Notes under the pieces: model-generated
Databases searched by the model: none
Told to the model about the DNA's origin: nothing
The model's input: the letters and a program-made list of their open reading frames with translations, nothing else
Shown: piece by piece, positions 8,324 through 17,685 of the stretch
Position numbering within the stretch: position 1 is the first letter of the stretch
Layout of the letters: the number at the start of each line of letters is the position of its first letter
Position numbers and translations under genes: made by a program
NCBI GenBank assembly: GCA_018820395.1
Contig: JAHJOG010000282.1
Coordinates: 1 to 61,590 of the forward strand
Direction: 5' to 3'
Length of the DNA stretch: 61,590 nucleotides
From: Gammaproteobacteria bacterium
GTDB lineage: Bacteria > Pseudomonadota > Gammaproteobacteria > Burkholderiales > Burkholderiaceae_C

Positions 8324-9774
8324 TGCCGATGCGGCCGCCCGGCCGCAAGATGCGCCGGCCGCACCGGCATGCCGCAATCCGGAGGCCCGCTATCGCCATC
8401 CATCCCGTTTCCCTCGTTGTCGCCACCCCTGCGGCCGTCCCGACTCATGGGCCGGGAGCAGAACCGTCGCACACGACGGCCGTCCCGCCGGCTCCGCTGG
8501 ACCCGGCCGCTTCGGGCGCCGCGTCCACGCCAGGTTCACGCGTCCTTTCGGCGCTGCGCGGCCATTGGGCGATCGTGCTGATCCTTCTCCTGCTCGGACT
8601 GGCCGCCGCGCTGTGGGCGCCACGCTGGCTGCAAGGACCGCGCGTGCCGGTTACCGAGGTCGTGCGCCGCGACTTCGTGCAGTCGGTCGTCGCGGCCGGC
8701 CACGTCGAGACACCCCATCGCGTGTCGCTCGGCACGCAGATCGGCGGCGTGGTGGCGCGCGTCCCGGTGGCCGAAGGACAGGCGGTCGACAAGGGGCAGC
8801 TGCTCATCGAGCTCGACGATGGCGAAGCCCGCGCCGCCGCCGCGTAGGCCGATGCGGGCGTGATGCAGGCGATGGCCATACTGCGGCAGCTGGGCGAAGT
8901 GCAGGCGCCGGTGGCAGCGCAGACGGTGCGGGTGGCGCAGGTCAATCGCGACAACGCCCGCGCGCACTGGACGCGCAATGCCGAGCTCTACCGCCAGGGC
9001 TTCATCGGCCGTGCCGCGCTCGACGATCTGCAGAAAAACGTCGATCTGGCCGAGGCTCAGTTGCAGTCGGCGATCCGCCAGCGCGATACGACGTCGCCCG
9101 GCGGGAGCGACCACGCCCTGGCCACGCAGCAACTCACGCAGGCACGCGCCGCGGCCGACGCGGCCCGGTCGCGCCTGGGCTACACGCGCATCGCGGCGCC
9201 GGTGGCCGGAACGCTGATCGCGCGCAACGTGGAGCCCGGCGATGCGGTGTTGGCGGGAAAGTCGCTGATGGTGCTTTCTCCGGCGGGCGAGGTGCAGGTG
9301 GTGGCGCAGATCGACGAACGCAACCTCGGCCTGCTGGCCACGGGCCAAACGGCCAAGGTGTCGGCCGACGCGTATCCGGCGCAACGCTTCGAAGCCCGTC
9401 TCGCCTACATCAACCCTGGCGTCGACGTGCAGCGCGGCTCGGTCGAAGTCAAGCTGTCGGTGGCCGATCCGCCTGCCTACCTGCGCCAGGACATGACGGT
9501 GTCGATCGACATCGACGTGGCCTTTCGTCCGCAGGCCTTGATGGTGCCGAGCGACGCGCTGCACGACGCCGACAGCGACCACCCCTGGGCGATGGTGCTG
9601 GCCGACGGCCGGGCCGAACGGCGCGACCTGCGGCTCGGCTTGCGTGCAGGCGGCATGAACGAAGTGCTCTCGGGGCTCGAAGCAGGCGACAGGGTGGTGC
9701 CGGCGTCGGTGGCAGGCGCCGTGGCCGGTGCGCGCCTGCGGCCGCTCACGGCGCGCGCCAACGGCCGGCCATGA
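8323..9774 (+). pseudogene. Periplasmic adaptor (HlyD/MacA type) of an ABC exporter, broken by an in-frame TAG
   Basis: One continuous frame encodes a membrane-fusion adaptor, but codon 175 (8845-8847) is TAG. The first part has a Pro/Ala-rich lead, a transmembrane segment (WAIVLILLLLGLAAALW) and the first biotinyl-lipoyl half (IGGVVARVPVAEGQAV). After the stop the same frame continues with the coiled-coil hairpin, the second lipoyl half (YTRIAAPVAGTLIARNVEPG) and the beta-barrel. The context GCC-GCG-TAG-GCC suggests an ancestral CAG (Gln). GTG and ATG codons at 8860 and 8863 could restart, but the product would lack its membrane anchor. The start is uncertain: ATG at 8323 lies in the FNR-like box and ATG at 8350 is an alternative. 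Suppression or a sequencing error remain possible. Confidence 0.85.
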
Positions 9775-11009
9775 ACGCGTGGGCGCCTTTCGAATGGATC
9801 GTGGCCTTGCGCTTCCTGCGCGAGGGCCGGATGCAGACGCTCTTCATCATCGCCGGCATCGCGACCGGCGTGGGCGTCATCGTCTTCATGTCGGCGCTCC
9901 TTGCCGGCCTGCAATCCAACTTCGTGAATCGGGTGCTGGCCGCCCAGCCGCACATCCAGCTGTTGCCGCCCAAGGAGGTGGCGCGCGCCCTCGGGCCGAG
10001 CGCGGACCTTCCGCCAGGCACCTTGCAAGGCGCGATCGTTCAGGCGCCGCTGCAGCGCTTCAAGTCGATCGATCAGTGGCAGGCGCTGGTGGTGCAGTTG
10101 CGCGCAATGCCGGAAGTGCGCTTCGTTTCTCCGGCGGCCGTCGGATCGGCACTCGCCGTGCGTGGCGAAGCGAGCCGTGCCGTCACGGTGAGCGGGGTCG
10201 ACCCGGCGCTCTATTTCCGCATCGTCGATTTGCCGGACCAGATCGTCGCCGGCAAGGCGCGGCTCACGCACGACGACATCCTGATCGGCACGGAACTCGC
10301 CAGCGATCTCGGCGTGAGCGTGGGCGACAAGCTGCGCGTGTCGTCGGCCAGCGGTGCGGCCAGCACACTCACCGTCAGCGGCATCTTCGATCTGGGCAAC
10401 AAGGCACCCAACCAGCGCAACACCTTCGTCGCGCTGCGCACGGCACAAAGCCTGCTGGGCCTCGCAGGCGGCGTCACGGCCATCGACGTGACGCTGAACG
10501 ATGTCTACGAGGCCGAGCGGCTGGCGCAACGCATCTCCGCCGCCACCGGGGTGCAGGCCGACAGCTGGATCGCCACCAACGCGCAGTTCTTCACCGCTGT
10601 CCGGGCGCAGACCACCGCCAACACCACCATCCGCGTGTTCGTGGCACTGTCGGTTGCCTTCGGCATTTCGAGCGTGCTGGTGGTGTCGGTTGTGCAGAAG
10701 TCGCGCGACATCGGAATCCTGCGCGCCATGGGCATCTCGCGCGGCCAGATCCTTCGGCTGTTCCTGCTGCAGGGCGGACTGCTCGGAGGCGTCGGCGCGG
10801 TCGGCGGCACCGCGCTGGGCATGCTGGCGCTGGTGCTGTGGCAGCGCTATGCGCGCAACGCCGACGGCACGCCGCTTTTCGCCCTGGTGCTCGATCCGAG
10901 CCTGTTCCTTGCGGCGCTGGTGCTGGCGACGCTCACCGGCCTGCTCGCCGCCTGCGCACCGGCCCTGCGCGCGGCGCGCCTCGACCCCGTGGTGGCGATC
11001 CGTGGCTGA
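9771..11009 (+). CDS. ABC exporter permease, MacB/LolC-like (FtsX domain)
   Basis: A 412-residue inner-membrane permease. A transmembrane helix at about residues 22-45 is followed by a large periplasmic MacB-PCD-like domain (about 50-260) and then three membrane helices in the FtsX fold (about 280-400), with [13 protein letters not shown] typical of the family. Length and topology fit the LolC/DevC group. It starts at an ATG overlapping the stop of the adaptor gene and is followed by its ATPase with an 8-bp overlap. The three genes form a tripartite efflux system of unknown substrate; the broken adaptor puts its activity in doubt. Confidence 0.92.
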   Translation: MNAWAPFEWIVALRFLREGRMQTLFIIAGIATGVGVIVFMSALLAGLQSNFVNRVLAAQPHIQLLPPKEVARALGPSADLPPGTLQGAIVQAPLQRFKSIDQWQALVVQLRAMPEVRFVSPAAVGSALAVRGEASRAVTVSGVDPALYFRIVDLPDQIVAGKARLTHDDILIGTELASDLGVSVGDKLRVSSASGAASTLTVSGIFDLGNKAPNQRNTFVALRTAQSLLGLAGGVTAIDVTLNDVYEAERLAQRISAATGVQADSWIATNAQFFTAVRAQTTANTTIRVFVALSVAFGISSVLVVSVVQKSRDIGILRAMGISRGQILRLFLLQGGLLGGVGAVGGTALGMLALVLWQRYARNADGTPLFALVLDPSLFLAALVLATLTGLLAACAPALRAARLDPVVAIRG

Positions 11010-11715
11010 CAGCGTGGTGCGCATGCGCGGCCTGCGCAAGTCCTTCGGCGTCGGCCAGGCCAACGAGACCGAGGTGCTGCACGGCATCGACCTCGACCTG
11101 GTGCGCGGCGAGTTCTGTGCCGTCATGGGGCCCTCGGGCTCCGGCAAAAGCACGCTGCTCAACATCGTGGGGCTGCTGGACCGCCCGACCGGCGGCACGC
11201 TGGCCATCTGCGGCGAAGAAACCACCTTGCTCGACGAGCGCAACCTCACGCGACTGCGCGGCCATTCGATCGGCTTCGTCTTCCAGTTTCATCACCTCAT
11301 CACCGCCTTCACAGCGCTCGAGAACGTCATGATGCCGATGCTGGGAGACGCCGGGTTTCCCAACATGGCGATGCGCCAGCGCGCGGCGGCCTTGCTCAAA
11401 TCGGTCGGCCTCGGTGCCTGGAGCGATCATCCGGCATCCAACCTGAGCGGGGGGCAACAGCAGCGCGTCGCACTCGCGCGAGCGCTCGCCATGCGTCCCG
11501 CGCTGCTGCTCGCCGACGAGCCGACGGGGAACCTCGACACGCACTCGGCCGATGCCGTGTTCGCGCTGCTGCGGCAAGTCAACCGTGACGAAGGAATGGC
11601 GGTGCTCTTCGTTACGCACAACCCGGATCTCGCGACGCGCTGCGACCGCGTCCTGCGCGTGGTGGACGGTCTCGTCGAAGGGCAGCCAACCTGCGCCGAC
11701 GAGCAAGGGCGCTGA
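11002..11715 (+). CDS. ABC exporter ATP-binding protein, MacB/LolD-like
   Basis: A 237-residue ATPase with Walker [10 protein letters not shown] (about residues 43-51), the signature [15 protein letters not shown], Walker B ALLLADEP and the switch His in VTHNPD. The PTGNLD sequence after Walker B is characteristic of the LolD/MacB group. I chose the GTG at 11002, which overlaps the permease stop by 8 bases; an ATG at 11023 would cut into the first strand. It powers the permease encoded directly upstream. Confidence 0.9.
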   Translation: MADSVVRMRGLRKSFGVGQANETEVLHGIDLDLVRGEFCAVMGPSGSGKSTLLNIVGLLDRPTGGTLAICGEETTLLDERNLTRLRGHSIGFVFQFHHLITAFTALENVMMPMLGDAGFPNMAMRQRAAALLKSVGLGAWSDHPASNLSGGQQQRVALARALAMRPALLLADEPTGNLDTHSADAVFALLRQVNRDEGMAVLFVTHNPDLATRCDRVLRVVDGLVEGQPTCADEQGR

Positions 11716-11732
11716 GCGGACGGGCCGGCGCT

Positions 11733-12323
11733 TCAACGATCCCGTGACTTCGACGCCGCATCGCGCGCGGCCTTTACCGCGTCGTGCGCGGACCGTGCCG
11801 CATCGCGCGAGACCTGGGCGGCTTGCTTCAACGCATCGCGCGTGGCCTCGGCGGCCTTGGTCGCGTCTTCCTTGCCGGCCTCGGCGGATCGCCTGACATA
11901 TTCTTCCGCGCGCTCCAGGGCCGCACCGGAGGCGGCGGCGGCCTTCCGGCTTTCGGACAGCGTGGCGTTGGCGGCCGCGCGGCCTTGTTCCATCGATGCG
12001 TCCGCGGCCAGTTCGGCCTTCTCGCGGAACCGTGTGGCGGCGTCTGCAGCCCGGCGCGCCGCTTTGCGCAGGCCTTCGGCGATCGACTGCGACACCTTGC
12101 CCATGTTGGCCTCGCTCATTTCCGCGGCAACGCGCGCACGGCGTGCGGCTTCCAGGGCTGCCTGTTCCGCGGAACGTGCTGCTTTGCTGGCGGATTCCTG
12201 CGCCTTCTGAACCGGCCCGGGGGGCGAACTCAGTTGGCCGGGCAGGTCGCCTTCGGCGGCAGAGGCGCCGAGCGCCAGGCCGAGGAGGCTCAGGACAAGA
12301 AACGAGCGGGTGTTGAATTTCAT
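11733..12323 (-). CDS. Exported alanine-rich coiled-coil protein
   Basis: A 196-residue protein with a signal peptide (residues 1-23, ending GASAAEG). The mature part is almost entirely Ala, Arg, Lys, Glu, Asp and Ser in heptad-like order, which predicts a long amphipathic coiled coil. It is convergent with the exporter ATPase and divergent from the mini cytochrome gene. A perfectly symmetric TTGCG-CTGG-CGCAA dyad lies 85-98 bases upstream, so it probably belongs to the same low-oxygen regulon. No domain was recognised; a structural or periplasmic shielding role is only a guess. Confidence 0.8.
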   Translation of the reverse strand: MKFNTRSFLVLSLLGLALGASAAEGDLPGQLSSPPGPVQKAQESASKAARSAEQAALEAARRARVAAEMSEANMGKVSQSIAEGLRKAARRAADAATRFREKAELAADASMEQGRAAANATLSESRKAAAASGAALERAEEYVRRSAEAGKEDATKAAEATRDALKQAAQVSRDAARSAHDAVKAARDAASKSRDR

Positions 12324-12407
12324 ACTGGGTGTCGGTGGGCGATGATCGGATGAGGCTTGGATGAAGAGAGCACGCCGCCATGGTCGACCGTCGCTTTCGC
12401 GCGCACC

Positions 12408-12421
12408 TTGCGCTGGCGCAA
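12408..12421 (-). promoter_or_regulatory. FNR-like box, fully symmetric
   Basis: TTGCG-CTGG-CGCAA, both halves identical. It lies upstream of the Ala-rich coiled-coil gene; -41.5 spacing predicts an RNA start near 12373 and a leader of about 50 bases. Confidence 0.55.
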
Positions 12422-12445
12422 GCGCGCGGCAGAAACGTCCCGCCT

Positions 12446-12459
12446 TTGCGCCAGATCAA
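12446..12459 (+). promoter_or_regulatory. FNR/Anr-like box upstream of the mini cytochrome c
   Basis: TTGCG-CCAG-ATCAA. At -41.5 it predicts an RNA start near 12494, 19 bases before the chosen ATG at 12513. It is only 25 bases from the previous dyad, so the divergent pair may be controlled jointly. Confidence 0.62.
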
Positions 12460-12512
12460 TGGCGCGCGTCACGCGCCATGACTGAATGGGTTCTTTCGCC
12501 GGAGCCCTCCTC

Positions 12513-12866
12513 ATGCCCAAGCTGAATCGCCGAAGCGTCGCAGCGGCCGTCGCCGCGTCCCATATCGCTCTCTCGCTCGCCGGTCTGGCCGCCTGGCCTG
12601 CCGCGGCGCAGTCGCGGGGGGAGTTGCTCTACACCACGCATTGCATCGCCTGCCACAGCACGGCCGTGCACTGGCGCGAAAAGAAACTTGCGACGGATTG
12701 GCCCAGCCTCGAAGCGCAGGTGCGGCGCTGGCAATCCACGGCGTCGCTCGGCTGGTCGGACGCCGACGTGATCGAGGTCACGCGGCATCTGAATGAAACC
12801 TTCTACGGCTTTCCGCCCGCTCAAGGCCCGGCCCGCGTGGTAGCGAAGCCGGGCGGGCTGCAGTGA
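12513..12866 (+). CDS. Small exported c-type cytochrome
   Basis: A 117-residue protein with a signal peptide ending at about residue 32 (WPAAAQS) and a single CIACH haem-attachment motif soon after cleavage. The mature chain is only about 85 residues. No Met follows the haem motif, so the sixth haem ligand is not the usual Met; a His (for example in STAVHW or TRHLN) could serve, or the site could be open. I prefer the ATG at 12513 over the one at 12486 because it gives a compact signal peptide and fits the predicted RNA start. It may carry electrons or sense redox state under low oxygen. Confidence 0.85.
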   Translation: MPKLNRRSVAAAVAASHIALSLAGLAAWPAAAQSRGELLYTTHCIACHSTAVHWREKKLATDWPSLEAQVRRWQSTASLGWSDADVIEVTRHLNETFYGFPPAQGPARVVAKPGGLQ

Positions 12867-12884
12867 TAGCCGGCGAGCCGCGAA

Positions 12885-13307
12885 CTACTGAATCGGGACG
12901 ACGTGGCTGGACGTGCCCTGGCGCTTGGGGAGCGTGAGTCGCAGCACGCCGTCTTCGAGCTTGGCGACCACGTTCGCCTGGTCGACTTCGCTGCCGAGCG
13001 TGAAGCCGCGCGACATGCTGCCACGGTACGTTTCCTTCAGCAGCGTGCGGCCGTGCTTCTCTTCCTCGTCCTTCTTGATCTCGGCAGTGATGGACACGTA
13101 GTTGCCGTCGATCGACACGCGGATGTCGTCCTTGCGCGCGCCGGGGATTTCGGCGCTGACGACGTATTCCTTGTCGTTCTCGCTGACGTCGAGCCGGATG
13201 TCGGCGGGCATTCGCTCGTCGTCGAAGACGGACATCGGGCGCGCCCAGCGGCGCATCATTTCGGGAAACAGGTTCTCGATTCGGTCGAGTCGTGTGAAAG
13301 CGTTCAT
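12885..13307 (-). CDS. Hsp20/alpha-crystallin small heat-shock protein
   Basis: A 140-residue ATP-independent chaperone. The alpha-crystallin domain spans about residues 40-135, including the IRVSIDGNYVSITAEI strand pair and the conserved VAKLEDGVLRLTLPK C-terminal strand. The N-terminal arm is short. It is preceded by an FNR-like box 73-86 bases upstream rather than an obvious heat-shock promoter, so oxygen limitation is the likelier signal. It is convergent with the cytochrome gene and divergent from the P-type ATPase. Confidence 0.95.
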   Translation of the reverse strand: MNAFTRLDRIENLFPEMMRRWARPMSVFDDERMPADIRLDVSENDKEYVVSAEIPGARKDDIRVSIDGNYVSITAEIKKDEEEKHGRTLLKETYRGSMSRGFTLGSEVDQANVVAKLEDGVLRLTLPKRQGTSSHVVPIQ

Positions 13308-13379
13308 GAGAGGCTCCTTGACAACGAGGGTGGATGAATGGGTCGGGCTTTCAGTCTAGGAGTCGCATTCCGCCTCGTA

Positions 13380-13393
13380 TTGCGCACGGTCAA
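13380..13393 (-). promoter_or_regulatory. FNR/Anr-like box upstream of hsp20
   Basis: TTGCG-CACG-GTCAA; at -41.5 the RNA start would be near 13345, 38 bases before the hsp20 ATG. Confidence 0.6.
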
Positions 13394-13460
13394 GGAAGCA
13401 TGAGGGCGCGCGGCGGCCGGCCCTGGGGCTGCCGCCGAAGACAGCCCGCGGCCCTCTCGC

Positions 13461-13474
13461 TTGACCTGCGTCAA
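13461..13474 (+). promoter_or_regulatory. FNR/Dnr-like box upstream of the P-type ATPase
   Basis: TTGAC-CTGC-GTCAA, a symmetric dyad ending 33 bases before the ATG at 13508. Standard -41.5 spacing would start the RNA almost exactly at that ATG, implying a leaderless message or different spacing. Confidence 0.62.
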
Positions 13475-13507
13475 CCCCGCAACATGCCGCGCACCGGATG
13501 CTGGGTC

Positions 13508-16174
13508 ATGAACCCTGCATCGCACCCGACCCGCACCGGAGGGCCTGCGAACGATCGGCCGAACGGCCTCAGCGACGACGAGGCCGCGCGCCGCCTGCGC
13601 GCCGACGGGCCGAACGTGCTGCCGGACGCCGACGGGCGATCCCGGCTCGCCATGGTGTGGCGCGTGCTGGTCCAGCCCATGTTCCTTTTTCTGGTGGCGA
13701 CGGCAGCGGTCTACGCCTTCATCGGCGACCTCGGCGAGGCAGCGATGCTGATGGTCTCGGTGCTGGCTGTGGGCGGGCTCGCCGTCTACCAGGAGCAGCG
13801 CACCGAGAACACGCTGCGGTCGCTGCGCGACCTGTCGAGCCCACGATGCGTCGTCATTCGCTCGGGTCGCGATGTGGTCGTGTCGAGTCGCGAACTGGTG
13901 GTCGGCGACATGCTCCGCGTGAACGAGGGCCTGCGGCTCGCCGCCGACGCGCGGCTGCTCGAAGCGAACGACATCCGGGTCGACGAATCGCAGCTGAGCG
14001 GCGAATCGACGCCGGTGAGCAAGTCTGCGGCGACAGAACCCGACGCGTACCGGGTCACCGATGCGGGCAACGAGGTGGGCGTGCATCCTTCGTTTCTTCG
14101 AGCGGGCAGCCTGATCGTGCAGGGCGAAGGCCTGGCGCGCGTCACCGCGACGGGTGCACGCACGGCCCTCGGCCGCATCGGCGGATCGCTGGCCCGCATC
14201 GAGACGCGCCCGAGCCGGCTGGAGGGCGAATTGGGGCGGCTCGTGCGCCGCGTGGCGGCCCTGGCCGCCGTCACCTGCGTCGTCGCCGCCAGCGTCTTCG
14301 TGTGGCGCGACGGCTCCTGGACCGCCGGCCTGCTGGTCGGCCTCACGTTGGCGATGTCGCTGATTCCCGAGGAATTCGCGGTGGTCTGGAGCGTGATGCT
14401 GGCCATGGGGGCCTGGCGGCTGGCTGCGAACCGTGTGCTGACGCGGCAGCCCCAGGCCATCGAGGCGCTCGGCACGACCACCGTCCTGTGCACCGACAAG
14501 ACCGGCACGCTCACGGCCAACCGCATGGCGCTCTCGGCCATTCACGACGGCCGGCATGCGCATCGGTTGCCCGGCACCGGCGCGCTGGCGCCGTCGTTGG
14601 GTGACTTGCTGCGGGGTGCAGCGGAAGCATCGGTGCCCGGCGGCATCGAGCCGATGGATCGGGCGATCTTCGACGCGGCCCGTGAAGCTGGCCTGGCGTC
14701 GGATGAGGAAGGGGCCACGCGCCGCATCGGCGTCGGCGAAGACAGGCCGTACGTCACCCACTGGCGGCTCGAGCGCGACGGCTGCGCGGTCGTCGCAGTC
14801 AAGGGTGCGCCAGAGGCGGTGTTGGCGCTGTGCCGCGACGATCCGTCGACCCAGGTACGGCTGGAGCGCGTCGCGCGCCACTGGAGCCGGCTCGGCCTCA
14901 GGGTTCTGGCGGTGGCGGCCGGACGCGTCCCCGGTGCCGGCGGCATGTCGGACCTGCCCAGCCTGCCGAAGCTCGTTCCGCTCGGACTGCTCGGCTTCGT
15001 CGATCCGCTGCGCGCCGAGGTGCCCGCGGCCATGGCCGAATGCCGCAGTGCCGGGGTGCGCGTCATCATGATCACGGGCGATTCGCCGCTCACGGCCAGA
15101 GCCATCGCGCGACAGGCCGGCTTGCGGGAAGAGGGCGCACCCCGGGTGACGACCGGCGCGCAACTGGCCGCCATGGACGATGCGGCGCTGGCCGCAGCGG
15201 TGGCCGAATCGAGCGTTTTCGCGCGCGTCGCGCCGGCTCAGAAGCTGCGCATCGTGCGCGCCTTGCAGCAAGGCGGAGAGGTGGTGGCCATGACGGGCGA
15301 CGGCGTCAACGACGCTCCGGCGCTGCGCGCCGCCGACATCGGCGTCGCCATGGGCGGGCGCGGCACGGACGTGGCCCGAGAAGCCGCCTCGCTGGTGCTC
15401 CTGGACGACAACTTCTCGTCGCTCGTCGTGGCCATTCGCGCAGGACGCCGGATCTTCATCAACCTGCGCAAGGCGCTGGGCTATCTCTTCGCGGTCCACG
15501 TACCGATCGTCGGCGTCGCCTTGCTGCCCGTGGCGATGGGCGGGCCGGTGCTGCTGCTTCCGCTGCACGTGGTGCTGCTCGAACTCCTGATCGATCCGGC
15601 GTGCTCGTTGGTCTTCGAAGCAGAGCCGGCGCCGCGCGATGTCATGCGCGCTCCTCCGAGGCCGGCGGACGAGCGGCTCTTTGCATGGAACGCCGTGTTC
15701 ACCTCGATCGGCCTGGGTGCGATCGCTTTCACGATGGTGCTCGCCGTGCAATGGGCGGCCCGGCTCGCCGGCGCGTCGGACGCGACTTTGCGGCTCGCGA
15801 GTCTGGGGAGCATCGTGGTCGGCAACCTTTTGCTGCTGCAGTGGTTCCGGGGGAGGGGTGGCGCACGTCGCGGCGGGAAGGGCAGCAACACCTCGTTCAC
15901 CGTGCTTGTCGGCTTCGTGGCTGTCGCAGGGGCGGTCATCCTCGGCGTGCCGGCCGTTTCAGGCGCCTTGGGCCTGCCGGGCGTTCCCGTCGAATGGGCG
16001 GCCGCGCTGGGGGGTCTGGCGTTGCTGGCCTTCGGGCTGGCGTGGGTTCAGCGCGCGAGGCGCGCCAAGCGCGCCAGGCGTGAGGGGAGCAACGGGAGCC
16101 AGGCTGGCCTCATGCGTCCCAAGGTGCCCGAGCCTGCGCACGGAGCCCGCCCTCACGGCCCGGCCGGTCCATGA
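13508..16174 (+). CDS. Cation-translocating P-type ATPase (calcium-ATPase-like)
   Basis: An 888-residue membrane pump. Landmarks in order: N-terminal SDDEAARRLRADGPN cation-ATPase domain, actuator LSGEST, the PEEF intramembrane motif (SLIPEEFAVVW) typical of P2-type Ca2+ pumps, the phosphorylation motif with Asp near residue 330 (CTDKTGTLT), KGAPE in the nucleotide domain, GDGVNDAPAL at the hinge and C-terminal membrane helices. I chose the ATG at 13508 because upstream codons are unlike the family and the FNR-like dyad lies just before it. Its stop overlaps the start of the PaaK-like gene (ATGA). Similar pumps occur in other hypoxia loci. The transported ion is inferred only. Confidence 0.92.
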   Translation: MNPASHPTRTGGPANDRPNGLSDDEAARRLRADGPNVLPDADGRSRLAMVWRVLVQPMFLFLVATAAVYAFIGDLGEAAMLMVSVLAVGGLAVYQEQRTENTLRSLRDLSSPRCVVIRSGRDVVVSSRELVVGDMLRVNEGLRLAADARLLEANDIRVDESQLSGESTPVSKSAATEPDAYRVTDAGNEVGVHPSFLRAGSLIVQGEGLARVTATGARTALGRIGGSLARIETRPSRLEGELGRLVRRVAALAAVTCVVAASVFVWRDGSWTAGLLVGLTLAMSLIPEEFAVVWSVMLAMGAWRLAANRVLTRQPQAIEALGTTTVLCTDKTGTLTANRMALSAIHDGRHAHRLPGTGALAPSLGDLLRGAAEASVPGGIEPMDRAIFDAAREAGLASDEEGATRRIGVGEDRPYVTHWRLERDGCAVVAVKGAPEAVLALCRDDPSTQVRLERVARHWSRLGLRVLAVAAGRVPGAGGMSDLPSLPKLVPLGLLGFVDPLRAEVPAAMAECRSAGVRVIMITGDSPLTARAIARQAGLREEGAPRVTTGAQLAAMDDAALAAAVAESSVFARVAPAQKLRIVRALQQGGEVVAMTGDGVNDAPALRAADIGVAMGGRGTDVAREAASLVLLDDNFSSLVVAIRAGRRIFINLRKALGYLFAVHVPIVGVALLPVAMGGPVLLLPLHVVLLELLIDPACSLVFEAEPAPRDVMRAPPRPADERLFAWNAVFTSIGLGAIAFTMVLAVQWAARLAGASDATLRLASLGSIVVGNLLLLQWFRGRGGARRGGKGSNTSFTVLVGFVAVAGAVILGVPAVSGALGLPGVPVEWAAALGGLALLAFGLAWVQRARRAKRARREGSNGSQAGLMRPKVPEPAHGARPHGPAGP

Positions 16175-17598
16175 ACGATGCGGCACACCTCCCGGGGGCG
16201 CAGGGCGTCGGCCGGGAATCTCGCGCCTGGGCGCTGGAGGCCGCCGCCGACATAGCCCTTGCCCGCCACGCGAGCCCGGCCGGCGTCGCCAAGCGCAGCC
16301 GAACGCGGCTCGCGGAACTCGTGGCGCACGCAGTGCGGCATTCGCCGATGCACGCGCAGCGGTTCGCCGGGCGCGCGCCAGAAGGCATTGCGCTGTCGGA
16401 ATTTCCCGTGTCGCGCAAGGCCGATCTCATGCGGCACTTCGACGCCTGGGTGACCGACCCGGCGCTGCGACTGGCGAACCTGCGGCGCTTCGTCGCCGAC
16501 CCGCGCCGGATCGCCGAACCCTGGCTGGGCCGCTACATCGTCTGGGAAAGCTCGGGCAGCAGCGGCGAGCCCGGCATCTTCGTGCAGGACGCTGCAGCCA
16601 TGGCGGTCAACGATGCGCTCGAGGCGATCCGCAGACCCTCGCTGCGGCCGTGGCAACGGCTGCTCGACCCCCTCGGGCTGGCCGACCAGATCGCCTTCGT
16701 CGGCGCGATCGGCGGGCATTTTGCGAGCACGGTGTCGGTCGAGCGCATCCGCAGGACGAGCCCGGCGCAGGCGAAGAGGCTGCACCAGGTCTCTTTTCTG
16801 CAACCGCTCGACGCCCTGGTGCGCGAACTCGATCACCTGCGGCCGGACATCGTGGCAACCTATCCGAGCGTGGCGGTGCTGCTCGCCCAAGAGCGCCTCG
16901 CGGGCCGGCTGCACTTTGCACCGGCCGAGATCTGGACCGGCGGCGAAAACTTCTCGAAGCGCGCGCGCACGCATGTGCAGCAGGCCTTCGGCTGCCCGGT
17001 GAGCCACAGCTACGGTGCCTCGGAATTCCTCGCGCTGGCGTCGGAATGCGAGCACGGCGGCATGCACTTCAACAGCGACTGGGCGATCCTGGAGCCGGTC
17101 GATGAGCACGGCCACCCGGTTGCCGAAGGCGGCCTGGCGAGCACCACCTTGCTCACCAACCTGGCCAATCATGTGCAGCCGCTGCTCCGGTACGACATCG
17201 GGGACCGCGTGAGCTTTCTTCCGCACGCTTGCGCCTGCGGATCGGCACTTCCGCTCATCGCGGTCGATGGTCGCTGCGAAGAGACGCTGGTGCTCGGCCG
17301 CGGGTCGGCAAAGCGCGTGCACCTGCTGCCGCTGGCGCTCACCACGGTGCTCGAAGACGACGCGGGCTTGTTCGACTTCCAGCTCGTTCAACGCGGCCCT
17401 TGCGACCTGACGCTCAGCAGCCGCCTGGGTGGCGAGGCCGGCCGAAGGATGCTGAAACGCGCCTGCGATGCGCTGCATGCTTACCTGGCGAAGCTCGGCG
17501 CGACCGGCGTGCGCATCCGATCCGAACCCGGCCAGGCTGCGCGCGTCGGGCGCAGCGGAAAGGCGGTGAGGGTGCTGGCGGAGCGCATGCCGCGCTGA
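16171..17598 (+). CDS. PaaK/CoF-synthetase-like adenylate-forming protein
   Basis: A 475-residue member of the phenylacetate-CoA ligase / coenzyme F390 synthetase-like branch of adenylate-forming enzymes. The phosphate-binding loop is ESSGSSGEPGIF (about residues 128-139), a SHSYGASEF motif occupies the usual adenine region and a RYDIGDRVSF segment the usual hinge. Translational coupling to the P-type ATPase and presence in a low-oxygen block argue against a simple phenylacetate role, since no paa genes are near. The substrate is unknown. Confidence 0.8.
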   Translation: MNDAAHLPGAQGVGRESRAWALEAAADIALARHASPAGVAKRSRTRLAELVAHAVRHSPMHAQRFAGRAPEGIALSEFPVSRKADLMRHFDAWVTDPALRLANLRRFVADPRRIAEPWLGRYIVWESSGSSGEPGIFVQDAAAMAVNDALEAIRRPSLRPWQRLLDPLGLADQIAFVGAIGGHFASTVSVERIRRTSPAQAKRLHQVSFLQPLDALVRELDHLRPDIVATYPSVAVLLAQERLAGRLHFAPAEIWTGGENFSKRARTHVQQAFGCPVSHSYGASEFLALASECEHGGMHFNSDWAILEPVDEHGHPVAEGGLASTTLLTNLANHVQPLLRYDIGDRVSFLPHACACGSALPLIAVDGRCEETLVLGRGSAKRVHLLPLALTTVLEDDAGLFDFQLVQRGPCDLTLSSRLGGEAGRRMLKRACDALHAYLAKLGATGVRIRSEPGQAARVGRSGKAVRVLAERMPR

Positions 17599-17613
17599 AT
17601 TCACGCTCTTTGG

Positions 17614-17627
17614 TTGATCCACCGCAA
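17614..17627 (+). promoter_or_regulatory. FNR/Anr-like box upstream of the 71-aa protein gene
   Basis: TTGAT-CCAC-CGCAA; at -41.5 the RNA would start near 17662, 24 bases before the ATG at 17686. Confidence 0.6.
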
Positions 17628-17685
17628 ACGCTCGCGCCGCCCGGCCCGCCATGCTCGGACTTTCGGCATGCCAAAGGAGTCCCCC

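Noticed and set aside
13334..13508. N-terminal extension of the P-type ATPase from an earlier in-frame ATG
   Set aside because: The extra 58 codons would run through two FNR-like dyads and have no resemblance to the family's N terminus.
13304..15751. Long minus-strand frame opposite the P-type ATPase
   Set aside because: The plus strand has all P-type ATPase motifs; the opposite frame is His/Arg/Gln-rich with no domain.
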